Shown piece after piece: positions 23,946 through 36,088 of a DNA stretch of 64,000 bases. The position numbers and the translations under genes are program-made. The notes under the pieces were generated by a model that did not search any database, was not told the DNA's origin, and saw only the letters and a list, made by a program, of their open reading frames with translations. Source of the stretch: Mastigamoeba balamuthi (Eukaryota > Evosea > Mastigamoebida > Mastigamoebidae). Position 1 is the stretch's first letter; each line of letters begins with the position of its first letter. The DNA lies in contig CACRSC010000017.1 in the NCBI GenBank assembly GCA_902651635.1, positions 2,352-66,351 of the forward strand. Direction: 5' to 3'.

Positions 23946-25295
23946 ATGGCCGATGAGCTGAAGACCATCATCGCCCAGCTCGAGAGGCTGGTGCCCTCGC
24001 TGCGCCTCCACAACGCCGACTGGCTGCGCACGTGGGACAAGACGCAGGACGAGGTGCTGGCGACGCTGCTGCTCGCCCGCGCCCTCGAGCTGCTCTACCA
24101 GCGCAACGTCTCGTGCCGCGCGTTCAGCGGCGGCATGGCCGTCAGCATCTTCCGCGACAACTCGACGCGCACCCGCTCGTCGTTCGCCTCGGCGGCTGCT
24201 CTCCTCGGGTCCGCAGCCTCGAAGAATTGGCTTTTGCCCGCCGGTGCTTCTGACGTTGGTCGGTGCGGGTGTGGCAATGCCGGGCTGGCAGGCTGGGATT
24301 GATGGACATGGACGAGACCAAGTCGCAGGTGTCGCACGGAGAGACCGTGAGGGAGACGGCGGCCATGCTGTCGTTCCTGACGCAGGTCATCGGCATCCGC
24401 GACGACCTGTACGTGGGCGAGGGCCACCGCTACATGAAGGAGGTCAGCGACACGGTCAGGCAGGCGCACACGGAGCACGTGCTGCCGCAGATCCCGAGCA
24501 TTGTCAACCTGCAGTGCGACGAGGACCACCCGACCCAGGCCATGGCCGACCTCTGCCACCTGGTGCAGCACTTTGGCGGCATCGAGAACCTCAGGGGCAA
24601 GAAGCTCGTTATGAGCTGGGCCTACAGCCCCTCGTACGGCAAGCCTCTCTCTGTCCCCCAGGGAATCATCGGTACGGCGGTCGCCTGCCTTATCGGCCAA
24701 CTCTCTGACAACCGGCCGGTGGTCTCAAGGGCTCATGACGAGGTTCGGGATGAACGTCGTGCTGGCGCACCCCGAGGGCTACGACCTGCTGCCAGAGGTG
24801 ATCGAGATCGCCAAGAAGAACGCGACCACCAGCGGCGGCCACTTCGCGATCTCGCACAACATGAAGGAGGCGTTTGCCGGCGCCGACGTGGTCTACCCCA
24901 AGAGCTGGGCGGCGTTCAGCGTCATGCAAGAGCGCGTGAGGCTGCTGCGCGCGGGCCAGGGAGGCCAGGCCGCTATCAAGGAGCTCGACAAGAAGGCCAT
25001 CGAGGAGAGCCAGAAGTACATCGACTGGCAGTGCACCCCGGAGCTGATGGCAGTCACCAACGGCGGCAAGGCGCTCTACATGCACTGCCTGCCAGCGGAC
25101 ATCAGCGGGGTCAGCTGCAAGCAGGGCGAGGTCGCCGCAGAGGTCTTCGACAGGTACCGCGTCGACACGTACCGCGAGGCCGGCCACAAGCCCTACGTGA
25201 TCGCGTCGATGATCCTCCACAACCGCTTCCCCGACGTCGGCAAGCTCGTCCACAAGTTCATCGAGCGCAACGAGCCCCGCGTCTTTGGCCTGTGA
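23946..25295 (+). CDS. YgeW-type knotted carbamoyltransferase
   Basis: Member of the aspartate/ornithine carbamoyltransferase superfamily, closest in motif to bacterial YgeW, a family found in purine-degradation gene clusters whose exact acceptor is unclear. Three exons (23946-24208, 24292-24671, 24730-25295) give 402 residues, almost the length of YgeW. Seen motifs are FRDNSTRTRSSFASAAALLG (carbamoyl-phosphate loop), DMDETKSQVSHGETVRET, DEDHPTQAMADL, WAYSPSYGKPLSVPQG, HPEGYDLLPEV, VYPKSWA and MHCLPADISGVSCK. These are specific to YgeW rather than ordinary OTC or ATC. Two spliceosomal introns show it is a nuclear gene and not bacterial contamination. Bacterial-to-eukaryote transfer is the likely origin (inference). 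Confidence 0.93.
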
Positions 25296-25429
25296 TAGCC
25301 CTCCTGCTATCCCTTTGCACCCTCTGTGGTGCGGCAGTCGCCCGTGCACACCAAGGGCGTTTGCCAGACAACACCTGCTACAGATCAGCCAAACGTGGTC
25401 AATTGCTTTCATTTGCTCTGGCGGTTGTT

Positions 25430-26185
25430 CTAGCAGAACAGGCTCCAGTCGAGAACCTCAATCGTCTGAAGCGCTCTGGAGAACATCTCTCCAGCCACGT
25501 TGCTGTCCTCGAGCCTTGCTGAACTGGCCGCGCTGCTGCACTCGCCTTTTGTAAGAAAGCGCGTGTTTTGACCCCCAGGGTCGTACCTGCTCGAAGGGTT
25601 GATCATCCGCGGGGTGCTCAGTGTGACGAGAACGTCCACGTTGGCCCTGGCAACGCGCGCGACGAACATCCTCACCTCCACCTGGTTCTCTGCCGCCTCC
25701 TTGAACTTGGCGATGGCCTGCATCGCCATGATGGCGTACACCCTCGACTCCTGGGGCCTGCGCATGCAGTCAGCGCCGCGCGCAGGCACACAGGACGGGG
25801 GGCGGATGAAGGCCGACAGCTCACAGCATTGGAGCGGTGACTGCCACAGCGGGCTGCGTGACGACGGTGGAGCTGGCGCCCGCGTGGGCCGCGAGCTCTT
25901 CGAGGTAGTGGGAGGCAGCGCCGGCGTCTGGCACAGAGGCGTCGCTCTCGAGCAGCTCGACGATGATGCACTGGTCCGTGTCGATGTCGGCAAAGACCTC
26001 CTGGTTGTCCGGGACTTCGCGGACGTCGCTGCAGAGGGGAGAGGGGGAGACCCCCACGAGTTGAGGGTGGAGCGCAGGCAGCAAGAGAGCTGCAGGCGGC
26101 GGACGCACCTCACGTCGGCAAACTTCTCGGGTACGCACATGCGCATGGCACCGCCAAAGAGAGGGCGCAGAGCAGGGGACGGCAT
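25430..26185 (-). CDS. Mog1 / Ran guanine nucleotide release factor
   Basis: Predicted Ran-binding nuclear transport cofactor. Four exons reading MPSPALRPLFGGAMRMCVPE, then SDVREVPDNQEVFADIDTDQ, then CIIVELLE. The LFGGA and VPDNQEVF elements define the Mog1 family. The C-terminal half contains the conserved helix MQAIAKFKEAAENQVEVRMF and ends in IEVLDWSLFC. Intron 1 (26029-26108) joins VS/DV in frame; the last intron ends at a TTCAGCAAG acceptor. Length is about 190 residues, normal for Mog1. Convergent with YgeW, 134 bases apart. Confidence 0.88.
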   Translation of the reverse strand: MPSPALRPLFGGAMRMCVPEKFADVRCVRRLQLSCCLRSTLNSWGSPPLPSAATSAKSRTTRRSLPTSTRTSASSSSCSRATPLCQTPALPPTTSKSSRPTRAPAPPSSRSPLWQSPLQCCELSAFIRPPSCVPARGADCMRRPQESRVYAIMAMQAIAKFKEAAENQVEVRMFVARVARANVDVLVTLSTPRMINPSSRYDPGGQNTRFLTKGECSSAASSARLEDSNVAGEMFSRALQTIEVLDWSLFC

Positions 26186-27073
26186 CGCTGAATGAGGTCT
26201 GCGCTGAGGAACACAAATTGTTGTGGCGCTGCAGTGTCGACCAGATATTTTTTGGATCACGGCGGGGTGGTACTTCCGACTGAAGAGAAAGGAGATGGAA
26301 CTTCCCCACAAACGTGACAAAATCAGGTGATATTGCGGAAGTATCCGTCACCTATGCCTATGCCTATACCAGATTGTATTTGCGTGATAACACTTGACAG
26401 ATTCACCTAATTCCGTTGCATTTTTGTCAATGCTCTGCAGAACCTCACCTTACCTGATGGCCAACTACAAAGGCCCAGCGACCCGTTTCCAGATGCCGTG
26501 ATTCAAATACAGTGTTGTAGTGTATAAATTCACTTCCTGTTTCATTACCATAATGAATACCCCAGGAAGCAAGAACAAAAGAAGGGTTTCTGTGCCTACT
26601 GTCATTGTAAACAGCTTTCCCGATGGTACACCCGACTCGTTGTTTGCAGGCAGCAGTGGCGCTGTGCCAGAGACTCCGTAGCTGGAATCATGGAACATTA
26701 TTCCTCTGACACCTTTCACGAGTGGCGGAATGATCCCTTACAGTCCTGGGGGTTGCGCCCGAACTTCATCCCGAGCAGCCTCCCAGGAGACTTAAGATCA
26801 ATTGTTTCACGTGCCCTTTCGCCGCCGAAGCGGTCTCAGGCGCACTTCAGCAGCGACACCAAAATATCTCATCGATGACATCACAGGGCCTCTTTTCAAG
26901 CTCGCTAAAACAAAAGGTCTTCCTGTGGTTCAGCGCCCTCGCGCATCTTCCCGCCTTCTCGGACCCCTTTAACCTCGTGTCCCAAAGCTCTCCGCTTCCG
27001 GACTTCCCCCCAGCCCACCCCCATCTCTTTTCTTTAGCCCCGCTTTCGTTCTCTGCTCCCCGCACCCGCCGCT
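26186..27073. other. Intergenic region with AT-rich island
   Basis: Divergent spacer between Mog1 and the RRM gene. An AAATATCT word (Mog1 strand) is at 26243-26250 and AAAATATCT (+) at about 26866. Between ~26340 and 26870 GC drops and CpG is scarce. An 84-codon open frame on the - strand (26465-26719) has no recognised domain. Words at 26369-26389 and ~26395-26415 recur near 13300 and 53710, so part of this may be a small dispersed repeat. Confidence 0.45.
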
Positions 27074-28302
27074 ATGTCTACCAAGGTTTTCGTTGGCAAC
27101 CTGTCCTTCAAGACCCGCGAGCCCGATCTCGCCAAGGCCTTCGAGGTGGTCGGCCCTGTGTACGCTCGCCTCCCCCCCTCAAGGCGCCTTCTGCATCCTC
27201 CCTCGCGCGTGGGCGGCGCTTTGCCCTTTGGGCGGAGTCGCTTGATGTGGTTTTCCCCTTCTGCTCTGATGCGATGATTCGATCACTCCCCCTCGCCCTC
27301 AAATCCCCCCCCCACGCGCTGCGCACTCACGCACGACGCCACACGCGCAGCAAGGGGACGAACATCATCGCCCGGGGCCCCCGCTCGCTCGGCTACGGCT
27401 TTGTTGAGTTCGAGAAGCCCGAGGACGCCGAGCGCGCCGTCACGGAGCTCAACAAGAAGGAGATCGACGGCCGCGCGGTCAACGTCGAGCTGGCGCGCCC
27501 GCGCGACTTTGTCCCCGCGGTCGCCGCCGCCGGCGTCGCCGCCCCCGACGGCACTGTCGCCGCGCCCGTCGCCGCCGCCGTCGCGCAGCCCGGCGCGGCC
27601 CCGCAGCAGCGCGTTGCCCGCCCCCCGCGTGCCCCCCGCGCGCCCCGCGTGAACAACGGCCAGCCGAGGCAGCAGCAGCAGCAGCAGGCGCCCATGGGCC
27701 AGCCGATGCAGCAGCGCCAGCCCAGGCAGCAGCAGCAGCAGATGCAGATGCAGCAGCAGGGCCAGCAGGTCGTGATGCAGCAGCAGCCGCGCCAGCCCAG
27801 GCGCCAGCCGAGGTCGCCGAGGACGACGACGCAGCAGGCGCCCGGGGAGGCGTCCAAGACGACGCTGTTCGTGGCGAACCTGCCGTTCGTCGTCGACGAC
27901 GGCGGCCTGCTGGAGATCTTCGAGGGCCTCAACGTCAAGGAGGCGCACGTCGTCATGCGCCCCAACGGCCACAGCAAGGGCTACGGCTTCGTCACGTTCG
28001 AGAACGAGGCGGACCAGCAGAAGGCCATGCAGACGGTCGACAAGAGCATCGTCGAGGGCCGCGAGATCTCCGTCCGCCCCTCTGTCGCCCCCGTCCGCAG
28101 GACCCACGACGCCCTCGCCGCGCCCGCGGAGCCCATGACCGCCCCCACGCAGCAGGCCCCCGCCCCTGTGGCCGCCGCCCCGGTCGCTGACGTCGCCGCC
28201 CCTGCCCCCGCTGCCGCCGCCGCCGCCGCCCCTGCCCCCGTTGCCGCTTCTGCCCCCGCCCCCGCCCCCGCCCAGGCCCCCGACGCTGCTGCCTCGCAGT
28301 AG
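27074..28302 (+). CDS. Two-RRM RNA-binding protein with Gln-rich linker
   Basis: Two exons (27074-27159 and 27351-28302) give 345 residues. RRM1 starts at residue 4 (KVFVGNLSF as RNP2; LGYGFVEF as RNP1) and spans the intron. RRM2 begins about residue 195 (TLFVANLPF; KGYGFVTF). Between them lies an Ala/Pro-rich then Gln-rich segment (runs of 6, 5 and 3 Q) of the kind that promotes condensates. The C-terminus is ~60 residues of Ala/Pro repeats. It is likely an mRNA-binding or ribosome-biogenesis protein; the exact role is unknown. Confidence 0.88.
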
Positions 28303-28915
28303 AGGATGACAGCCACTCAGTTTAACGAGGTTAAAGGGGAGACCACCCACCGAGACGGCCAGCCCACCCCAGAACTCATTACACCGCGTTGGGCCAGCCA
28401 CGCCTGCAGGAGGCCGGGAACGGCGCGGGGAGCCTCGAGCCTCGCGGCGTGCCTGGCCTCCTCGGGCTGGCACAACACGTGACTAAGCCAAGAAAGAAAA
28501 GAGAAAAATCAACAATGACCTCTCTGAGCCCTTTGGCCCCAAACCACGCGTGGTGTACGCTCCGAGCGCGCTGCCACGTATCCTACTCTGTCTCAGAGGG
28601 GCGGGCACACCTGCCTGCGGTGTGGTGTTGCGCAGGAAAACCACGCAACAACTGTTGATTACTGCACCCGTGTGTTGACGCAGCGGTGAAAACACCCACC
28701 AATGTGACCACATGAGCAACGAAGCAAGTTGGAGAGCCGCCTCCCACACCAAGGGCTCCGAAACAGGAGAATCCCGCAGCGTGGGTTGTGATGGAACACG
28801 GCTGAGGCGGATCGTCACCGGATATTTCTCTTTCATTTTGTCATCCTTCGGGAACGGTGAACGTTAGCCGCCGTTAGCCGGCCGCCTCCCCGCCCTCGGC
28901 ACCCCCGCCCCTTCC
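28303..28915. other. Intergenic region
   Basis: No gene was seen. GATATTT (AAATATC on the opposite strand) lies at 28821-28827, ~90 bases before the next start. A small GC-rich tandem word GCCGCCGTTAGCCG occurs around 28867-28880. Confidence 0.35.
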
Positions 28916-31900
28916 ATGGCCGCTTCTGCGCCGTTCCCCGTCGAGATCCTCGTGGTCGGCGTGCGCGCCATACGGCCCGGCGGCGGCACGCAGGCCCTGC
29001 CCTACCCCTACAAGGTCAAGTCGCTCGCCCCGGACGCCCGGGCGCGCATCAGGTGCACGCGCGACGACGCGCCGCCGTCCGAGACGACGCTCGTGCTCAA
29101 CGTGGGGCCCGGCCGCCTGCGGCTGCTGGTGGAGCTGAAGCACAAGGGGTTCATACGGCCGCGCGAGACGTTCGGGTACTGCGAGCTCGACGTGGCGGCG
29201 CTGGTGGCCGAGGAGAGGCCGAGGTTCCGCTGGCACCGCGTGCTCGGCGAGGCCGGCATCCGGGGCGAGCTGCTCGCGAGGGTCACCCCGCAGCGCAGCG
29301 CCGCGGATCTCCAGATGCTCGACCTGCGCCGCAGAGACCTCGTCACGCGGGTATCCCACACACACGGCCGCGCTCCCTCCGCGCTCTGTCTGGTTGACCC
29401 GTCGACCCGCGCGCGCAGGTGTGCACGGAGTCCTCGAGGCTGCGCACGAGCTCCCACAGGCTGTCGATCGGGCTCATGGGCACTCTGCTGCCGCTCTCGG
29501 CCACATCGTTGTGCGCAGATTCCCCTCCTTCGTTGCCTTCGTTGCCCCCGCACAGAGCGCCCGCGTGGTTCCGCTGAGAATTGGGCCCCGCCAGCATAAG
29601 CGAGGACAACGAGGAGCCGCCGCTGTCCCCGAACAGCAGGCGCAAGTCGCGATCGCCGAGCCCTCTCCGCGGCTCGGTGGTGGGCAAGAGGTCGGAAGAG
29701 GAGTTCGAGCGCGTCGCTGTGCCGCAGCCGCAGCCGCAGCTGCAGCAGCCCACCGTCGTGCGGGCGTCGGCGACGCTCGACCAGAGGCAGCCGCTCAGCG
29801 TGCTCCCGACGCGCGCGCCCGCCTCGGGGCTCCGCGTGTCCGGGGGCGCGGTGTCCCCGACGCCGCCGCCCCTGATGTCGCCGTCGTTCTCGCCGCCATC
29901 GCTCACGGTCAGCGCGGAGGTGCCGTGCCGCGCTGCTGCCTGCACCGCGGGCATCAGGCCCATAGCGCTGAGCGAGAACAGCGAGAGGAACATCAGGATC
30001 CAGTCCAAAGAGACCGAGCTGCACCGCAGGGGTGAGCCCTCTCGACCCCCCGCATCGTTCCGCGCCCGCTGATCTTGTGCTGTGTGGTTTCCCATCCCCC
30101 GCGACAGTGATATCCGGCGTGAGGCCCCCGGACAACGTGGACTTCACTGAGAGGTTCTACAGGCTGTCCGAGTGCATCAGAAGGGTGCTGCCCAACAAGG
30201 AGACCAGCAACGCGGACAGGCTCCTCGTCAACAACGGGATCATCCGCCTCTACAAGGACTTCCTCTACTGCGCCAAGACGTTCGAGCACCCCCATCCCCC
30301 TGCACGCATCCTCATTGGCTTCCCCAGGTACGGCAGGATCATCATCGCCGAGAGGCACCTCCACGTTTATGAGAAGACGATACGGCCCAAGGAGGATATC
30401 GGGGGAGTCGCTGGCGGAGAGAAGTTCGTCGTCAGCAACATCCTGTTCAAGTTCGCGCACGACGACAAGAACCTCTACGGGGGCGACGAGGCCGCTGCCG
30501 CCAAGGTCGCGGGGCACGAGCTCAAGTCCCTCGTCGCTATATACAACTGCCACCTTCCGATCGGACTCCCACTCGTGGCCCTTGTGGACTACAGGGGCCA
30601 GCGGGTCATTGCCGAGAGCTACCTGCCCATCACCTCGGATACACTCGTTCTGGGATCCGCGGACTCTGGGACGACCGTGCACGAGGGAAATGCAAACGCG
30701 CAGCGCCTTATGGCGAAGCTGGCGCTGAACCTGAACGTCAGGGAGCACCGCTGCGCCGCAGGGGCCAACATCTACACGTGCACAGACATGGAGGGGCACG
30801 AGGGGCCAGACGGCAGGTTCTACCTCCTCGACTTCAGCCGGACGTTCCCCCCTGAGGGTCCACCACGCCAGGATAGCAAGTGCGCTTCTCTCCCCCCTCT
30901 CCGTAGGTGTCCTGCGGTGTGCAGCCTTCGGCTTTCAGCTGACATGCGCGTGTAGGCGGTCGTACCTCTTTCGCCTCCTCCGGCCCGAGTTCGTTAAGTC
31001 GTACCGCAAGCCGCTGTGTTCGGATGCGTTCAGTCAGTTCGTTGCCTCCGGTTCGTGCTCTCTCGCTTTGCCGCCCTCCTGTGGCTGCATTGACTAAGAA
31101 GCATAACCAGACCAGAGGTCCGAGATGAACGCCGACGTCGAGGAGGCTTCCAGGTACCTCTTCCAGGTTGTCATCCCCAAGTTCTCTGTGCTGCTCGTGG
31201 ACAAGGTGTGCAACTCGACTACGCGCGGCGTCATCGAGTCCCTCGACCTCAAATTCGAGCTCCACTCTAAGTCCGTCAGCTCTTTGCTCCTCAGCGTCGC
31301 TGACAGCCACGCCGTCAAAGGGGCATCAACCTCAGGCACCTCGGAAAGGTGTTGGCCTGCGTCGGGAGGGACAGCGCCTACCCCGAGTACATGCACAACT
31401 CGGTCCGCAACACCTGCGCACTCCTGATGATCGAGATGGTTGCCCGCAGCTTCCGGCAGCTCTTGTACTCCCGCCTGCGCGAGGCAGCGGTGCGTTCCCT
31501 CGGCGCAGCATGTTGCTGACGAAGAGGAGTCAGGCGGATCTGAGGCAGCCTATGGACGCTCGCTACCTCTCGATCTACGTGGAGTTCCTTCGCATGCTGT
31601 CGACGAAGACGCCGGACCAGGGCTTCTGGCAGCGCGTGCATACGCACATCCAAGAGAAGTTCGAGGTGGTCCTCCAGCTGTTGACGGACAGGCCGTTCCT
31701 GGGCCAGGTCACGGCGATCCGCCAGGATTGCGACACCGAGGGGCAGACCTCGCTGGGAAGGAACATCTTGCTGATGAAGATCCTCAAGCTCACGGGGTGC
31801 AAGCTCAAGAAGAGGATCCTGGTGTTCCTGCAGTCAAACAAGAGCATCGAGGTCTTCGACATGACGCTCTCTAAGCTCTCGCAGACCGACATCCGGGTGC

Positions 31901-32568
31901 GCTCGCCAGCAGAGCTGTGGTTGATCATCTCGTGGCTTATCCTCATAATACAGCACGTCGGCGAGAGGGTCAAGGACATGAACATTGTCAACCTGGCCGA
32001 AGGCTACGTCCTCTCGCTCTCCGTGCGGCACCTGCCTTGCCTTGTTTGGTTGCCCTCTCACGGTGGTCAAGGCTGCGAGGTCTGCGGACCCCGCCTACAC
32101 CAAGGTCTGCGCGCTGAAGAAGTTCGAGAAGGCCCTGGCAGGGAACCCAAACAACTCGGTTACTCTGCGCAAGATCGCGCAGCTGCATGTAGAGTGCAAC
32201 TTGCACATGGCCTTCAAGAGCAGCTTCAGGAACCTCGCCCTCCCCGGCATCTACCAGGCCTACGAGTGCTACAACGAGGCCGTCGACACCGACCCGAAGA
32301 ACACCGAGTCTCTCTTCCAGCACGCCGAGTTCATCTTCAACTTCATCGGGCTGGAAGACGACGTGTTCGAGGTACCGGACCTTACATTTTTTCGACGTAC
32401 GATACTCAGAGTGAGCGCTGGCAGGACCTCATCCGTGTGCTGCAAATCGCTCCGGGGCACGTCAAGGCACTGGAGTTGTTGCTCAGGATCTGCACGGTGT
32501 TGCACTACGACCTGGAAGCGGACCACGCACGCACGAGGATTCAGCAACTCAAGCGCAACGCCTTTTGA
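28916..32568 (+). CDS. CLU-like domain and TPR protein
   Basis: Large multi-exon gene of about 1,000 residues. The N-terminal ~150 residues look like a C2-type beta-sandwich (VEILVVGVRAIRPGGGTQAL; HKGFIRPRETFGYCELDV). A Ser/Pro-rich linker follows. The middle has marks of the CLU domain of Clu1/TIF31-type proteins: LVDYRGQRVIAESYLPI, FYLLDFSRTFPPEGP and, across a 50-nt intron, KGINLRHLGKVL. The C-terminal third has TPR-like helices (ALKKFEKALAGNPNN; QAYECYNEAVDTDPKN). Clu proteins bind mRNAs for mitochondrial proteins; whether that holds here is unknown. Notable introns are the 30-nt intron at 29565-29594 and the final one before SERWQDLIRVLQIAPGH. The junctions near 31490-31530 and 32000-32060 are not firmly resolved. 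Confidence 0.75.
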
Positions 32569-32696
32569 CTTGTTTCTTTGTTTCATCCAACTCTCTCCCA
32601 AAAAGCACTACGTGTTCTCCCTTGAGGCATTCATTCGATCGCTGTCCACTGGGGTTGTATGCATGCGTGCAATCGCTTTCGACTCAGAGCGCTGTC

Positions 32697-33964
32697 TCAC
32701 ATGGCGCTCGGCTTGCGTCCCTTGCTCACGGCATCCTGGTACTCGACAACGCTGTAGCAGGCAGCTCCAGCGATGGTAGTGAGGATGCCGATGGCGTTGT
32801 AGAACGTGACTGGGTTCTTGAACATTATAATCGACAGGCCTATCGTCGCGACGTGCTTCACATTCCCGACAATGGTGACCGTCAAGGCAGAACTGTTGTG
32901 CCGCCGTTAGAGCAGAGCTGGACAAACAGCGAGGGTGCGCACGTGAGCTTCGTGAAGAAGAAGTTGCAGACGTTGAGGAAGAAAGCGGCCAGCCCGTTGA
33001 GCAGCAGCAGCCCCACGAACTTGAGCGTCGCCTGCTCGCTGGTCCTGAACCACTCGATGGCGCTCGCTGCCTCTCCCGTGACGAGGCACACGACCGACAG
33101 ATGTATGACTGACAGCGAGGCCATCGTGCGCAGCAGGTCGAAGGGGTGGAAGCGCAAGCCAGCCCCGACGAGGAACCGGCTCGTGAAGACGCTCTTGAGC
33201 GAGCTGAGGAAGCACACGGCAACGGTGAACATGAAGCCGACCACGTGGAAGTCGAGCGTCGTGTAGGTTGCCGTGGCGACGCCGATGACCACCAGCACGA
33301 CAGCCATCACGTGCGACGTCGTGTACCTCTTGCCGAGGATCGCTATCGAGAGAGCCTGCAGCGCCAGCGACTTCAGTGAGATATGGAGGAGAGGCCGTCG
33401 AGGGGGACCACAGGCGGACCATCGTGATGCCGGGGATGGTCGAGCGGACACACTGGACGAGGCTGACAGGGACGAAGCGCAGGCCGATGTTCCCCGTGAG
33501 GATGTTGGAGCAGAACAGGAGCGAGAACAGCACGATCCTGACCCACTCGGCCCTCGTCGCCAGCTTCCTGACGGGCACCTGGAAGCGCCTGGCGGTTCAC
33601 AACGCGCAACCGGTCAGCGGGCGCCCCATGTGTGACGTGGCGATCTTTCCGCATACTCAATGACGGCGTGTGCGCAGATCGCGGAGCAGGACATGTGGCA
33701 GAGGCTGACGACGGTGGGGAACGTGAAGGTGCCGAACTGGAAGAGCGCCTTGTTGGCGAGCGTCAGGCCGATGTTGAGGACGAACCACATGCCCAGCCAG
33801 AACGGCCCGCTCTGGGCCAGGCGCCCGGCGAGCGACGCCGCGGCGATGGCTGGCGAGCCGCGGTCCTTGCTGTCCTTGTCGTCGGTGTCGGCCTTGGCGT
33901 CGCCCGTCTCGATGTCGGCGGGGCCTCTGAAGGACACGCGGTCGCTGCTCTCCTGCGTCGCCAT
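32697..33964 (-). CDS. TPT/SLC35 family nucleotide-sugar or triose-phosphate transporter
   Basis: Integral membrane transporter with about ten predicted helices, likely in the Golgi or ER membrane. Four exons join: MATQESSDRVSFRGPADIET start, then FWLGMWFVLNIGLTLANKAL (first TM, typical TPT). NIGLRFVPVSLVQCVRSTIP is the conserved loop and helix, and FLSSLKSVFTSRFLVGAGLR and the C-terminal ALTVTIVGNVKHVATIGLSI follow. The last exon ends VVEYQDAVSKGRKPSAM. The acidic N-terminal ~45 residues are cytosolic. The KT/GN-type dipeptides used to guess substrate are not diagnostic here. The ATG at 33964 is followed by a hydrophilic leader, as in relatives. Convergent with the CLU-like gene. Confidence 0.88.
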
Positions 33965-34432
33965 CGTTAACGAACAAAACGGCGTTCAGCCCAGCCGGCA
34001 AAATCGCAAGTGAAAATCTACTCCGCGGGGTGAAATTTCAGTAATTCCTCATTGACACGGGGGACATATCTCTCTCCGCCACGTCAACCCCCGTGATTGA
34101 CGGTGGTTGCGCGTTGACTCTGGCCAGCGGTTGGGTATCTGGGACACTGCGTTCGCGTTGTTGGGGGGGTTTTTTCCTTCCTTCCACGGGAGAGTGTGCC
34201 GCGAGGTGGAGGGCGGACGGTGGCGGTGGCGTGTTGCGAATAAAAGCGACAGCGGGTGCAGGCGAAACAAAACGGGTAGCGGGGGTAGCGGAGGGAGACG
34301 GAGGGGAGGGGGGGGATAACGAGATACTCGGGAGCACAACGAGTGCGCCGGAACAAGTGCGGAACGCGACGAGGCGGGAAACGTGTACGGAGGGGGATCG
34401 ATCGACCTACGAGCTTTGCCTCCTGGGCTATG
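33965..34432. other. Intergenic region
   Basis: No gene was seen. A run of G (34166-34172) and a GGAGGGAGACGGAGGGGAGG purine tract near 34288-34313 are the only notable features. Confidence 0.35.
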
Positions 34433-35703
34433 TTACTGCGTAGACGCGCTGGCGGACAGCATCGGGGCCTCTACACCGATCAGAGCGACGCGGCACGACA
34501 GGAGCGCCCTCCTGGCCCTGGCCGCCTCCGCGAGCTGTCTGCGCATGAGCGAGGTCTTACGCTGGCACGAGGCAACAGCCCTGATGGCCTCAGGCACTGA
34601 GCCGTCGTGGTAGATGGTCGCTACGCATTGCGTGCGGGCTGCTGTTTCCTTCGCTGGCAGCCTCGGAGAGGGCACGACGGGCTGCTGCTGCTGCTGCTGC
34701 TCGATGCAGGCGCAGGGCTGCCCGCCCTCTGTAGGCGGCTGTGAAGTGTCCTCTTCGTCCGAGCGGTGTTCCTCCAGGGCCTAACGGGGCGTCCGTGAGT
34801 GAATGACAGAGCGGCGACATTGTGACAGTGGGACCCGCACGGAACACACGTTCTTGAGAACGCGGAGCAACGGGAGCACGGACGGCGGCGGCACCTCGGG
34901 GGCGCCAGACGACGTGGCACTGGCGAGGTTGGCTGCCGTCGCGCGGAGGAACGAGTCGACGTTGTCGAGCGCAGCGATGTCGTCGTCTCCGTCCGTGGCC
35001 GCCTCGGTGTATTCGCCAGCGGCCGAGGGGCGGGCGAACCACGACGACGAGCGGTGGCCGCACGCATTGCGTCCCGCCAGCGCGGCGATGCGCCCGCTCA
35101 TGTAGGGGTCCGACTTGGCGTGGTGCAGCGGGTACTCAACCTCGGGCTTGGGCGAGCTCGCGGTCTTGGACTCCTTCTTCCCGACCCCCGTGAACCCCAG
35201 GAACGACGAGGACCTCCTCGACTTGCTGCCAAGAGAGAAGGCAGGCGATCGTCCCCGGGATTGTGAGACGGGGGCCGCAAGGGAGGGGAGTAGGGGGGGA
35301 GGGGACCCTGCCTTGTGCTGGGCTTGGCGGGGGAGTGCGCAGAGAAGGCGCTGGCGGCGCTCAGGAGCTCCTCGAGCAGAGCGTTGCGGTTCATGAGCTC
35401 TGTGATCTGCCCGCGCAGCCCCTGCATCTCGCTCTCGCACGCCGACACCCGCTCGCGCGCCGACGCCAGCTCGCACTGGAGCCTGTGCACCTCGGGCGAG
35501 CTGACGAACCGCGTGCCCCTGACCTTCCACACGCCCCTGTCCTGCTGCGCGCGCACCTTTTCCCTGAGCGCCGCGACCTGCATCTCGAGGCTCGCGCTCA
35601 GCGCCGCACGCGAGGCCGGGACGACAGCCACCGCCCTCGGGCTGGGCTGGAAGAACGCGCGCGGGTCCGCCGGCGGCACCCAGCACGCGGTGGCGTCGCC
35701 CAT
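34433..35703 (-). CDS. Coiled-coil protein of unknown function
   Basis: Three exons: start MGDATACWVPPADPRAFF (35703), an intron with phase-2 junction near 35310-35240, a second intron at about 34855-34786, and an end in MLSASASTQ. About residues 45-110 form a coiled coil (LEMQVAALREKVRAQQ; LQCELASARERVSACESEM). Exon 2 is Ser/Lys-rich (KSRRSSSFLGFTGVGKKESK) and acidic, and exon 3 contains a Q run and a basic helix (LMRRQLAEAARARRALLS). No catalytic or named domain was recognised; length is roughly 375 residues. Divergent from the LRR gene, 385 bases apart. Confidence 0.6.
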
Positions 35704-36088
35704 GGCGGCACGGAGAATCGGAGCGTGCGCCGTCGTGCAGCTGCTGCGCAGCGGCTGATTTTCTATTGCGGGAATGCCGGGGTGCCGGTTTTCGTCCGGA
35801 ATACTCGAACCGAGGGTCCGGGTGAAGTCGCTCCCTCGCGCGGCGCGCACAACAGAGGGGTGCTTGGGGAGTTGATCCGCGCGGCTGTCGCGGGCACGGT
35901 AAACGTCGGGCCACTGCTTTTCTCTTAGACTGCCACACCCCCAAGAATCTGAGCAGAATTTCTCTCTCAGATAAAAAAACACCCTCCCGGCAGCCCTCTG
36001 TGGTGTGTGTGTGCGCCCTCGACGGCTCCCGCACGCCCACCCGCAACCCCCATCGCCCACGTCTACTCCCTTGCGATCGCCGAGCAGC
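35704..36088. other. Divergent intergenic region
   Basis: This lies between the coiled-coil gene and the LRR gene. It contains a pyrimidine tract followed by CAGATAAAAAAACACC at ~35969-35984. No gene was seen. Confidence 0.35.
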